From Chryseobacterium potabilaquae (GTDB lineage: Bacteria > Bacteroidota > Bacteroidia > Flavobacteriales > Weeksellaceae), in contig NZ_CACVBR010000006.1 of assembly GCF_902728265.1 (NCBI RefSeq), positions 62,001 to 126,000 of the forward strand: DNA of 64,000 nucleotides, in the 5' to 3' direction. Numbering within the stretch: the first letter of the stretch is position 1; the number at the start of each line of letters is the position of its first letter. Positions 9,064 to 16,895 of this stretch are shown here, one piece after another. A program made the position numbers and the translations under genes. The notes below the pieces were generated by a model. The model searched no databases and was not told the DNA's origin. It saw only the letters and a list, made by a program, of their open reading frames with translations.

Positions 9064-9071
9064 TACCTTTG
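9064..9071 (+). promoter_or_regulatory. -7 promoter box for the first T9SS type A paralog
   Basis: TACCTTTG matches TAnnTTTG and lies 108 nt upstream of the ATG. The long leader contains an inverted repeat ATATTCC / GGAATAT at about 9121-9143. Confidence 0.5.
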
Positions 9072-9179
9072 TTGTACTAAAATAATAGCGCTTACAATAC
9101 GAGATTAGTGTATGTAATTTTATATTCCTTTTGATGGAATATTCCGGGTTAATTCTAATGTTTAACACGAATAATTAAA

Positions 9180-10019
9180 ATGATGACAAAAAAAATCTCA
9201 ATTACCAAAAGCGCGGCAGAAAGCTTGTTATTCTGCATTATGTTTTTATTAGCACTATCTGCAAATAGGGTACAGGCCCAAACAACCTGTTCCAATACAG
9301 CGGATATTTTGCCTAATGGAGTTACATCTGTTAACGGTGTGCAAGTTCTCTCTACTTCTACAGGTTCTGTACAAAATGTAGGATTTATTGGGTTTCCCTT
9401 AGTTTGTAGCCCTTTGAATCTTGGGACGGGTCAAGGCATGGCCGTTGGGGCTACTGGAGGTTGGTCTATAAACCTTATTTTTGATAAACCGGTTAATGAT
9501 TTGATGGTATTAATTAGTGGTGCTGATACTAGTAGTGGTGCTGAAAATTTTATTTTTAATTCTAATATGGGTACTGTCTCCATTTCTTCTGACAATTATT
9601 GTGGAATGGTTATTGCCGGAAATCAAATTATTACTACCGCTGTTGGGGGAGGTATTTATAAAATTCATTCTCCGATTTCTTATACACAATTGACCATGAG
9701 TGGAGGAGGAGGTTCTGATGGAAGTAATATCGGAATATGCTCAGCAAGTATTAATGTATTAGGAGTGCATGATATTGTTGGTATGAAAAATGATATCGTA
9801 GATATTTTTCCAACTCCCACAAAAGGCTTAATCACCATTTCATCTAAGGAAAATTTAAAATCATATAACATTTTTGATGAATCGGGAAAAATGGTCTTAT
9901 CATCTTTTTTAAAAGGAAATAAAAAAGAAGTTGATTTATCTATTTTGAAGCCAGGAAACTATATCATAACGATAGAAACAGAAACGAAAACGATCAACAA
10001 AAAAATAATTAAGCAATAA
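9180..10019 (+). CDS. secreted T9SS type A sorting-domain protein (paralog 1)
   Basis: This 279-residue secreted protein has three parts. A signal peptide covers residues 1-34 (ends VQAQ). A unique beta-rich domain of about 150 residues follows, with VNDLMVLISGADTSSGAENFIFN and a Gly-rich SGGGGSDGS motif. The last 70 residues are a type A C-terminal sorting domain (IFPTPTKGLITISSKE to KKIIKQ) that directs export by the type IX system and anchoring or release at the surface. Close paralogs occur at 22102 and 23389, a truncated one at 20774 and a deleted one at 21744. The passenger domain function is unknown. It is followed by its own terminator. Confidence 0.85.
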   Translation: MMTKKISITKSAAESLLFCIMFLLALSANRVQAQTTCSNTADILPNGVTSVNGVQVLSTSTGSVQNVGFIGFPLVCSPLNLGTGQGMAVGATGGWSINLIFDKPVNDLMVLISGADTSSGAENFIFNSNMGTVSISSDNYCGMVIAGNQIITTAVGGGIYKIHSPISYTQLTMSGGGGSDGSNIGICSASINVLGVHDIVGMKNDIVDIFPTPTKGLITISSKENLKSYNIFDESGKMVLSSFLKGNKKEVDLSILKPGNYIITIETETKTINKKIIKQ

Positions 10020-10074
10020 CAAAGAAATTTTATAGTCCAAAAAGAATATCTTAAGCCCCCGGTTTTACATACAC

Positions 10075-10106
10075 AATCCCTAACAGTTAGTTGTTGGGGA
10101 TTTTTT
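10075..10106 (+). terminator. terminator after paralog 1
   Basis: The arms 10075-10085 and 10092-10102 form an 11-bp stem (one G-T pair) followed by six T. The same stem-plus-T layout follows the other complete paralogs. Confidence 0.7.
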
Positions 10107-10126
10107 ATGCTCTTTGTAAGTGTTTC

Positions 10127-11329
10127 TTAAATAGAATTGGTGAGTTTTTTTGTATAGGTAAAATAAATTCCTGTGATAGAAATTATAATCAATATACAAA
10201 CAACTAACCATAGACTTCTAAAACCATAATTTTGAGCTAAGAATGTACCTAGAAATGGAGATATAAATAGGGCTGTCGAAAAGATAGCTCCAAATAAACC
10301 CATATAAGAGCCTATGTTTTTACCTTCTGCCCGGATAGAAGTAATGGTAGACAAAAATGGAATTACTAATATGTTGGAAATAGATATACAGGTAATGGAA
10401 ATAAGGATAAGATATATATCCGAAAAAAATACCAATATGAAATATCCTGTGAACAATAAAAATAGGCCTAATATTACAATATGAATTATATTTAAAACTT
10501 TTGTGAGCCATTTTACTAAAGGCATTTCTATCATAAAAAGCAAAAGACCACAATAGCCAAAGATCATTCCGATTTCTATTTTAGATAATCCTACATTTTT
10601 ATAAAATAGGGGTAATGTACTGAATAGCTGCATGAGGCATACTGCATAAACAACACAAAAAAGAATAAAAATCAAAAAATATTTGTCTTTATATGGGGAA
10701 TGCTTATTTTGAGAAATAGTATCATTATTTTTGGAGGTTGTTTTTATTTTATCTTTAAAGAAAAGATAGAGAATGCTTCCCGAAATGAATGCTGCGATCG
10801 CATTTACATAGAATATAAGGTTATAAAAAACAGAGGAAAGAATCCCTCCCAAGAAAGGTCCTATGAAAAAGCCTAAGTTTAAAGCTAATCTGTTTAAAGA
10901 AAATGCTCTAGCTCTGTTCTCTAATGAGGAATATTTTGTAATGGCAACAGAGTTGGCAGGTAAAAAAATCTCACTGAAGGTACTCTGCAAGAAAAGAATT
11001 ATAGATAGAAGGTGAAAGTTTTTTATTTCCGGAATTAATAGAAGTCCGGGAATACACAAAAATAGACTTACAATCTGGACTTTGAAATATCCCATTTTGT
11101 CCACCATCTTACCTCCTAAGTAGGATCCTAGAATGGCACCTAAACCATAAAAACTTAGCAATGTTCCTGTTTCTTTTAATGAAAAACCAAGTTTCTCTGT
11201 TAGATACACTCCAAGAAAAGGAAGTACCATAGAGCCTGAACGGTATACTAGCATAACAACAGATAGCATCCATGATTCTTTAGCTAATCCTTTATATGGA
11301 CTAATAAAAAAATTAAATATGCGATTCAT
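10127..11329 (-). CDS. MFS transporter, possible exporter of the peptide-cluster product
   Basis: A 400-residue, strongly hydrophobic protein with about 12 predicted membrane helices. Its fold is that of a major facilitator drug/H+ antiporter. GAILGSYLGGKMVDKMGYF at about 69-87 corresponds to the conserved loop 2-3 motif GxLxDRxGR, and helix 5 has GFFIGPFLGG. It is the last gene of an unbroken minus-strand series that begins at 16895, 66 nt after the acetyltransferase. Its position suggests export or self-protection for that cluster, but this is inference and it could be an independent efflux pump. Confidence 0.85.
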   Translation of the reverse strand: MNRIFNFFISPYKGLAKESWMLSVVMLVYRSGSMVLPFLGVYLTEKLGFSLKETGTLLSFYGLGAILGSYLGGKMVDKMGYFKVQIVSLFLCIPGLLLIPEIKNFHLLSIILFLQSTFSEIFLPANSVAITKYSSLENRARAFSLNRLALNLGFFIGPFLGGILSSVFYNLIFYVNAIAAFISGSILYLFFKDKIKTTSKNNDTISQNKHSPYKDKYFLIFILFCVVYAVCLMQLFSTLPLFYKNVGLSKIEIGMIFGYCGLLLFMIEMPLVKWLTKVLNIIHIVILGLFLLFTGYFILVFFSDIYLILISITCISISNILVIPFLSTITSIRAEGKNIGSYMGLFGAIFSTALFISPFLGTFLAQNYGFRSLWLVVCILIIISITGIYFTYTKKLTNSI

Positions 11330-11395
11330 GTGAACTTAGCAATACTTAATTTATTGGATATTGATAACGTATTGCGAATTTTAAATAGCTTGCTC

Positions 11396-11908
11396 CTATC
11401 CATTCTTAACTAATAAATAGAAACGGTGAAGATTATGAAATTGATTATTCTTATAAACAGCGTCTATTGAAATTCCTTCTTCTATAAAACCATTATTTTT
11501 TAATACTTTCATAGATGCTATATTATGCTCAAATACGTTAGCAAAAATTCTATTTACATCTAAGCTATTTTCCGCATAATCTATCATTTTTTTTATTGAA
11601 GTACTGGTAATTCCTTTTTTCCAATATTCTTCTCCGATCCAAAATCCAATTTCTATACTTTTTCTATATACATCAGGTTGCTTAATGAAACTTATGACCC
11701 CAACAAGTTGGTTATTGAAATCAATGCCAAATGTTAATTGCAAATCTTCTTTAGAGACCATTGCTATAAAGTTTTTTGCATCATCAATAGTATATGGATG
11801 AGGGAAAATATCCCTCATGTTATTCCATATATTTCTATTGTTTGCTAATGTACTCAGCACTTCTGTATCATGTACAGATAATTTTCTTAATATTATTACA
11901 TCTTCCAT
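11396..11908 (-). CDS. GNAT N-acetyltransferase (RimJ/RimL type)
   Basis: A 170-residue acetyl-CoA dependent acetyltransferase. The start IILRKLSVHDTEVL, the middle block IEIGFWIGEEYWKKGITSTS (acetyl-CoA site, about 100-119) and the late VFEHNIASMKVLKNNGFIEEG are the standard RimJ/RimL features, with NIASMKVLKNNGF the most diagnostic. Targets of this type are often the N-terminus of a protein or an amino group on a small molecule. It lies 101 nt after the second TrpRS-like gene and 66 nt before the MFS gene, so it may be a tailoring or immunity enzyme of the cluster. Confidence 0.88.
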   Translation of the reverse strand: MEDVIILRKLSVHDTEVLSTLANNRNIWNNMRDIFPHPYTIDDAKNFIAMVSKEDLQLTFGIDFNNQLVGVISFIKQPDVYRKSIEIGFWIGEEYWKKGITSTSIKKMIDYAENSLDVNRIFANVFEHNIASMKVLKNNGFIEEGISIDAVYKNNQFHNLHRFYLLVKNG

Positions 11909-12009
11909 TGGTGAAATTAATTATTGACCTGTTCCATTAGTAGGAAAAGGTTAATGTTTTCCTCTCATTTTTTGGATAGGGTATTTTTTTAGTATTTATT
12001 ACTTTTGTA

Positions 12010-12957
12010 TTAAATGCTATAGATGTTTAGAGAGTCTTTCAGTGGAAATAATGATTCTTTTAAAAGGTGTTCCACAGAATTCTTTCCTTTATCAAGTACA
12101 TCGAGTAAAAACTCATTAGTCAATTGGTTTTCTCTAAAAGGTCTTAATTCTTCGGCTAAAATATGGAAAAAATTCATTTTTGCATCTGTTGTTAAATTAG
12201 AAAGCTCTAACTCTTTTGACAGATCTTCTCTGTGTAGAGAGTTGTACCATTCTTGGAATACTCTTTTGTCATTTATAGACATAATTTTAGATTCCAGGTC
12301 TTCCAATTTTTCGCTTAGGAAAACACAGTTTTTTTGGATCATATATTTACCATCCACTCCATTAATATATCCGATCTTTGAAGGTACGTACTCGGGGATA
12401 TTAATAGAAATTCCGTTTCGTCTTTTAAGATTTTCAGCTATTTCTTGCATGATATAGATGTAGCCGATAATTTCTTCACCTCCTTGGAAGTAATCTGCAT
12501 TAAGGCTTAATGCCATAGACGCTATTCCAAGTTGGGGGTATAGCCATTCTGTGACAGATGGATAATTGCTAAGCCCTAATTCTTTTCTCTGATAAGATTT
12601 CAAAGATCCTAGAAATGAATTTTCATATAAGTGATTACAATATTCAGTATCAATTACTGTGCTATAATATAGCATATGTTCCAGGAACAAATGAGCAATA
12701 TCTGATGTTAATACAATATTATTATTTTCTATATCAAATCCTGAATTGATAAAATCTTGTACCACATACAATGTTCTATTTTGAATGTATTCTCTTTCTT
12801 TCGGATACATAAAATAAGCCAAAAGGTCATCTAATACTACAATTGTATTGTATTCATGTTGGCATTCAACTAAAGATTTCATTGCTCCGAAATAATGCCC
12901 CAAATGTCTAGGTCCTGTTACTGGATTGTGTGCACTTATTAAATTTTTTCTTTCCAT
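12010..12957 (-). CDS. TrpRS-like class I aminoacyl-tRNA synthetase paralog A, altered KMSKS
   Basis: The 315 residues follow the tryptophanyl-tRNA synthetase outline from end to end. They have an N-terminal HIGH-type motif TGPRHLGHYFGAMKS (about 15-29), YPQLGIASMALSLNADYFQGGEEIIGYIYIMQEIAENL at the position of the TrpRS helical and GxDQxxHLExTRDIA blocks, and ELRPFREN near the C-terminus like TrpRS PIRERR. The KMSKS loop is not conserved: it reads GKYMIQKN followed by FLSE. Paralog B at 14789 has GEYMFQHN at the same place. The start is ATG 12957, chosen because it lines up with paralog B. It is not expected to be the housekeeping enzyme. A role in peptide or amino-acid activation is inferred from its neighbours. 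Confidence 0.8.
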   Translation of the reverse strand: MERKNLISAHNPVTGPRHLGHYFGAMKSLVECQHEYNTIVVLDDLLAYFMYPKEREYIQNRTLYVVQDFINSGFDIENNNIVLTSDIAHLFLEHMLYYSTVIDTEYCNHLYENSFLGSLKSYQRKELGLSNYPSVTEWLYPQLGIASMALSLNADYFQGGEEIIGYIYIMQEIAENLKRRNGISINIPEYVPSKIGYINGVDGKYMIQKNCVFLSEKLEDLESKIMSINDKRVFQEWYNSLHREDLSKELELSNLTTDAKMNFFHILAEELRPFRENQLTNEFLLDVLDKGKNSVEHLLKESLFPLKDSLNIYSI

Positions 12958-13043
12958 TTTTATTATTTTTTTTATGTTGTGGTAAATAGAGACCAATAAA
13001 ATTGGCCCCTATATAATACTAAGGAATTACAGTTAAAATTGGT

Positions 13044-13244
13044 TTATTCGCAGTCCTGTTTTATATCACTGTCATGAATTATGATATTTTCATCGACCAT
13101 ATTCATCATTCTAAGTTTATCTCTTGTTATTTCCAGAGGAGTACTTAGCATAGGCTTTACGTTTTCAAAAACGGGTGTTGCCTTACTGTCAAGAGATTTT
13201 ACTTTCCCTTTGATTTCTTGGGTGTTTTCTTTTACTGTTTTCAT
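13044..13244 (-). CDS. 66-residue candidate precursor or scaffold peptide A
   Basis: A 66-residue peptide running from MKTVKENTQEIKGKVK through TPVFENVKPMLSTPLEI and RMMNMVDENI to the C-terminus HDSDIKQDCE. It has no signal peptide and no double-Gly leader site. It is identical to peptide B except Gln9 instead of Lys9, yet 21 of 66 codons differ, so it is under protein-level constraint. It lies 15 nt after peptide B and next to a radical SAM gene with a peptide-recognition domain. I infer a modified peptide precursor or carrier. I do not recognise a named family. Confidence 0.85.
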   Translation of the reverse strand: MKTVKENTQEIKGKVKSLDSKATPVFENVKPMLSTPLEITRDKLRMMNMVDENIIIHDSDIKQDCE

Positions 13245-13259
13245 TGTAATACTTTTTGA

Positions 13260-13460
13260 TTATTCACAATCTTGTTTTATATCACTATCATGAATGATGA
13301 TATTTTCATCAACCATATTCATCATTCTAAGCTTATCTCTTGTTATTTCAAGGGGTGTGCTCAACATGGGCTTCACATTTTCAAAAACAGGTGTCGCCTT
13401 ACTGTCAAGGGACTTTACTTTCCCTTTAATTTCTTTGGTGTTTTCTTTTACTGTTTTCAT
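13260..13460 (-). CDS. 66-residue candidate precursor or scaffold peptide B
   Basis: First of the two tandem peptide genes in transcription order, 15 nt after the radical SAM gene. It has 65 of 66 residues in common with peptide A (Lys9 here). The N-terminal half is Lys-rich and amphipathic, as expected of a leader bound by a recognition domain. The C-terminal half has three Met (RMMNM), an Ile triplet and one Cys next to the terminal Glu. Candidate sites for radical or C-terminal chemistry are the Met/Asn stretch and the CE terminus; this is inference. Confidence 0.85.
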   Translation of the reverse strand: MKTVKENTKEIKGKVKSLDSKATPVFENVKPMLSTPLEITRDKLRMMNMVDENIIIHDSDIKQDCE

Positions 13461-13475
13461 TTTAATACTGTTTAA

Positions 13476-14777
13476 TTATAGTAATTCCTTAATATTTACT
13501 GTTTTTCCAAAATAATTATCAGCAGTGGTTAAACTTCTCCACTTATTCATGTTATCGGATTCTTGCCAAACATGGATAAGATCGCGTCCTATAATATTTC
13601 CTGCATCCCATTCATGATTATTTTCGACATCCACTCTTTTAAGTTTTACTGAAACATAGCATAATCCTTGAGGTGTTATTCTCATTAATCGCTCTCCTGT
13701 TCTGGTGAGTAAAGGTTGGTCGTTAATTAATCCTCTGAATACTTCTTCATCCACATCATTTACAATTTCTTGCCATGCTGAGTCAGCGGGTTTAATAATT
13801 TTATCATCGACCAGTTGCTTCAATAGAAGATTCGCCTGATACAGTTCTTCATTATTTGGCATATCTTTTTCTAGGTTAAGAGCTCTTCCTGCGATATATA
13901 GAGGTGCAAAACTATATCCTAAAGGTTTGTATGGGGATATCAATTTTCCAATATTATAAATGTCATCTTTATTATATTTTGTCAATACAGTACCCACTAT
14001 AAAAGGAACATTATGCTTTTGAAGTAGCTCCATTCCCTTCATCACTTTTAAGAAATTTCCTTTTCCTCTGTATTGTTCACATATTTCTTTAGTAGAACCG
14101 TCTAGTGTTGTTTGCAGGAAAACAAAATTCTTTAGCTGGCTCAAATAAATAATATCTTCTTCAGTTGTTAATGTTAAATCTGAACCAATTGACACCATTA
14201 AGCCTAAGCTATCTGCATATGCTACCATTTCTAAAAGGTCTTTCCTCCTTGTAAATGGATCTCCTCCTGTAAATCTTACATAATAAACACCTGAATCTGA
14301 AATATTTTTAATAATAGGAAGCCATTGCTCAACGGTGAGTTCTTGAGAAATATCTACACGAGGATTACTGAAATATGAACAATAAGAGCATTCTCTAGCA
14401 CATTTATTAGTACTTTCAATCTCAACACCTAAAGGGGAATAGAAATATTCATCAGAGAAAGCTTCATCCGGAATATCTTCAAAATAAAAAATAGGTTTGT
14501 TTATAGGGTCTTGGTTTTTAAAGTCAACGCAGATATCTACTCTTTTTAAAAGATCTACAAAACTTTCTATTTCCTCGAGGGTAACTTTTGATATATCAAA
14601 ATCTTCTGATATTTTTTCATAAATTTCTAAAATATTCTTAGGGCTTTTTAAAGCCAATATGATTTGGTATCCTAGTTTGTTGAAAAATCTTACTGATCTT
14701 CTTTTGTTGATTAACACAATACAGCCGAAACTTTCTTTTCGTATTTTCAATTGTGAATGTAAGATGAGCTTTTCCAT
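13476..14777 (-). CDS. radical SAM peptide-modifying enzyme with N-terminal PqqD-like domain
   Basis: A 433-residue protein. Residues 1-90 look like a PqqD-type peptide recognition element (FGCIVLINKRRSVRFFNKLG, then ILEIYEKISEDFDI and FVDLLKRVDI). The radical SAM core follows, with CxxxCxxC at Cys126, Cys130 and Cys133 binding the 4Fe-4S cluster, and GGDP at 171-174. The C-terminus keeps a SPASM-like shape (RITPQGLCYVS, AGNIIGRDLIHVWQESD) but has only one Cys (373), so the usual auxiliary clusters are probably missing. It lies 11 nt after TrpRS-like B and 15 nt before peptide B. Likely substrate: the tandem peptides. Confidence 0.88.
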   Translation of the reverse strand: MEKLILHSQLKIRKESFGCIVLINKRRSVRFFNKLGYQIILALKSPKNILEIYEKISEDFDISKVTLEEIESFVDLLKRVDICVDFKNQDPINKPIFYFEDIPDEAFSDEYFYSPLGVEIESTNKCARECSYCSYFSNPRVDISQELTVEQWLPIIKNISDSGVYYVRFTGGDPFTRRKDLLEMVAYADSLGLMVSIGSDLTLTTEEDIIYLSQLKNFVFLQTTLDGSTKEICEQYRGKGNFLKVMKGMELLQKHNVPFIVGTVLTKYNKDDIYNIGKLISPYKPLGYSFAPLYIAGRALNLEKDMPNNEELYQANLLLKQLVDDKIIKPADSAWQEIVNDVDEEVFRGLINDQPLLTRTGERLMRITPQGLCYVSVKLKRVDVENNHEWDAGNIIGRDLIHVWQESDNMNKWRSLTTADNYFGKTVNIKELL

Positions 14778-14788
14778 ATTATTTCGGT

Positions 14789-15769
14789 TTAAAAATTATT
14801 ATTTATGCTGGTTGATGACATTTTATAAATCCCTTTTTTTATAGTTCCAATATGATTGACCAATTGATCTTTTATTTTTTCATAGTTGGAGAGGATGATA
14901 CTGTCTAAATAATCTATTCCCAATTGGTTTTCTCTAAAAGGTTTTAATTCATTTACTAGTATATCTTTAAGAAGTGTTTTGAGGTATGTGAAGTCTGTAT
15001 CTATGGAATAAAATTCAAAGACATTTTTATGTCCTGCTGAGGTAAGCCAATCTTTGAGAATGTTTTTATTTTCAATGGTTTCAATTTTTTCAATGATAGA
15101 ATCTTCATCCTCTGATAAGAAAATGCTATTATGTTGAAACATATATTCGCCATCTAATCCTAGTACATATCCATTTCTTGAGGGCTCGTATACTGGGGGT
15201 GGATTATAATCATCATATACTTTCTTTATATTATTCTTTATATTATTCATAATATAGGTATAGCCAATGATCTCTTCACCGCCTTGGAATAGTTCTGTCT
15301 CCAAGGCAAGGGAAACGGCAGGCATCCCTAATTGTGGATAAAGAAGCTCAAAAACAGAGGGGTATAAATTAAGTCCCAATTCTTCACGTTGATAAGACTT
15401 TAAACCTCCAAGGAAAGAATTCTCATATAAATAATTGCAAAATTTATAGTCAATGAAATCGGCATAAAAAATCACGATCTCCATGATGTATGGCAAATAA
15501 GAACTTGTTAAAACTACATGATTTTTTTCCGTGTCATAACCACAATTAATGAAATCCTGTAATACAAAATAAGTCCTGTTTTTAATGGCATGAGCTTCTT
15601 TTGGATTCATTAATATCGCCATAATATCATCTATGACCAGATAGGATTCGTGTTTATATTGATTATTAACAAAATCTTTCATGGATCCCCAATAATGGCC
15701 TAAATTTCTAGGGCCGAAGATGGGGTTTTGTACGCACACTTGCTTTAATTTATACCTATTATCTTCCAT
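14789..15769 (-). CDS. TrpRS-like class I aminoacyl-tRNA synthetase paralog B, altered KMSKS
   Basis: A 326-residue relative of the protein at 12010. Shared blocks include GPRNLGHYWGSMKDF, YENSFLGGLKSYQREELGL, LYPQLGMPAVSLALE, FQGGEEIIGYTYIM and ELKPFRENQL. The first His of the HIGH motif is Asn here (NLGH), which is tolerated in some TrpRS. The KMSKS position reads GEYMFQHN with FLSE following. A C-terminal Ser/Asn-rich tail is unique to this copy. It overlaps the upstream AAA+ gene by 11 nt and precedes the radical SAM gene by 11 nt, so these three are surely one operon. The substrate is unknown. Confidence 0.82.
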   Translation of the reverse strand: MEDNRYKLKQVCVQNPIFGPRNLGHYWGSMKDFVNNQYKHESYLVIDDIMAILMNPKEAHAIKNRTYFVLQDFINCGYDTEKNHVVLTSSYLPYIMEIVIFYADFIDYKFCNYLYENSFLGGLKSYQREELGLNLYPSVFELLYPQLGMPAVSLALETELFQGGEEIIGYTYIMNNIKNNIKKVYDDYNPPPVYEPSRNGYVLGLDGEYMFQHNSIFLSEDEDSIIEKIETIENKNILKDWLTSAGHKNVFEFYSIDTDFTYLKTLLKDILVNELKPFRENQLGIDYLDSIILSNYEKIKDQLVNHIGTIKKGIYKMSSTSINNNF

Positions 15770-16895
15770 ATTTTTTAGTGTAAAATAAATTGATGAAGTC
15801 TTTTGTTAGCTCTATTTTATTCTCCTGAATTTCATTGATGATAGAAGGCACAATGACGTCTAGGATTTCTGTAGATTTTGAGTCATAACCTTGCTTTTTC
15901 ATTGAGCTAGCTTCCTTTTTATAGGTGTTCAATAATTTTAATTTATTTTTTTGCTCAATAAAATTTTTTCTATTTATATCAAATGTTTCAATGATTCTTT
16001 TCTTGGTTTTTTTTAAGGAAAGGACATCAATCTCATTCGTTTCTTTAAAGATATTTTTGAATAAGGGGTCTTCAATTAAATTGGCATGGAAATCTTCCTG
16101 ATATTCTAGCTCAATAAGTTGATCAGAATATCTGAATTCATTATCCATAACTAAGCTAGAACATGCCAGATCTATCAAGTCAATAGCTTTATCCGGGAAG
16201 TAAGAATCCGGAATGTTCTGAGTAAGATATATTGCCTCAAGAATCGCTTCATCACTAATTAATATTTTATAAAATTCTTCATATCTGTATTTTAGTTTTT
16301 TTATAATTAAATAAGTGATATAATCTTCAGGTTCTTCGATAGTTATTTTATGAAACCTTCTATCTAATGCTTTATCTAATGAAATGGAAGTACTGTATTC
16401 CATAAAAGTAGTGGCTCCGATGAGTTGTATATCACCTCTTGCAATGAAAGGTTTAAGGAGATTTACAAAATCCACTGAACCTTCAGAGGCACCTGCTTTC
16501 ATAATAGTATGTAATTCATCTATAAATAAAATGACATCGCTATTGCATATTTCTTTTAAAAGTTGTTCGGCTCTTTCTTCAAATTCTCCCCTATAACTTG
16601 TTCCAGCAAGCATAGTGGACATTTTAATTCCATATATTTTTTTGTTTTTCAGTGCATCTGGTACCTCATTTTGAACAATCATTTGAGCAATACATTCAAT
16701 AATTGCTGTTTTTCCAACACCGGGATGCCCTAGCAGTATTACATTATTTTTAATTCTTCTGCATAAAGTTTCGATCACTTTTTTTATTTCTATATTTCTA
16801 TAAAAAACAGGGTCGTATCTCTTTAATTTAGCGTTTTCGTTAAAGTTAATAGCATACTTTTCAATCGAAGACTCAATGGATCTATTATTTTCCAT
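15759..16895 (-). CDS. single-domain Clp D1-like AAA+ ATPase
   Basis: A 378-residue ATPase matching only the first AAA+ module of ClpA/ClpB/ClpC. It has EKYAINFNENAKLKRYDPV, Walker A GHPGVGKT (56-63), pore loop SYRGEFEER (100-108), Walker B VILFIDELH (121-129), sensor 1 GATT (160-163), arginine finger DRRF (178-181) and FPDKAIDLIDLA. The Clp N-domain and the second AAA+ module are absent; the last 130 residues are charged, probably coiled coil. No ClpP docking loop is seen. It is the first gene of the minus-strand cluster. It might remodel or thread the peptide or the synthetase-like proteins; this is inference. Confidence 0.88.
   Translation of the reverse strand: MENNRSIESSIEKYAINFNENAKLKRYDPVFYRNIEIKKVIETLCRRIKNNVILLGHPGVGKTAIIECIAQMIVQNEVPDALKNKKIYGIKMSTMLAGTSYRGEFEERAEQLLKEICNSDVILFIDELHTIMKAGASEGSVDFVNLLKPFIARGDIQLIGATTFMEYSTSISLDKALDRRFHKITIEEPEDYITYLIIKKLKYRYEEFYKILISDEAILEAIYLTQNIPDSYFPDKAIDLIDLACSSLVMDNEFRYSDQLIELEYQEDFHANLIEDPLFKNIFKETNEIDVLSLKKTKKRIIETFDINRKNFIEQKNKLKLLNTYKKEASSMKKQGYDSKSTEILDVIVPSIINEIQENKIELTKDFINLFYTKKYGR

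Larger units (their letters stand above)
13044..13475 (-). repeat. tandem duplication, two 216-bp units
   Basis: Units 13044-13259 and 13260-13475 each hold one 66-codon peptide gene plus a 15-nt spacer. The spacers are also similar (TGTAATACTTTTTGA and TTTAATACTGTTTAA). The coding parts differ by 22 substitutions, almost all at third codon positions. Confidence 0.95.

Noticed and set aside
12010-12957. Housekeeping tryptophanyl-tRNA synthetase
   Set aside because: KMSKS is replaced, a second similar copy lies close by, and both are inside a peptide-modification cluster.
13044-13475. CRISPR-like repeat
   Set aside because: There are only two 216-bp units and they are protein-coding; no CRISPR array was seen anywhere in the window.
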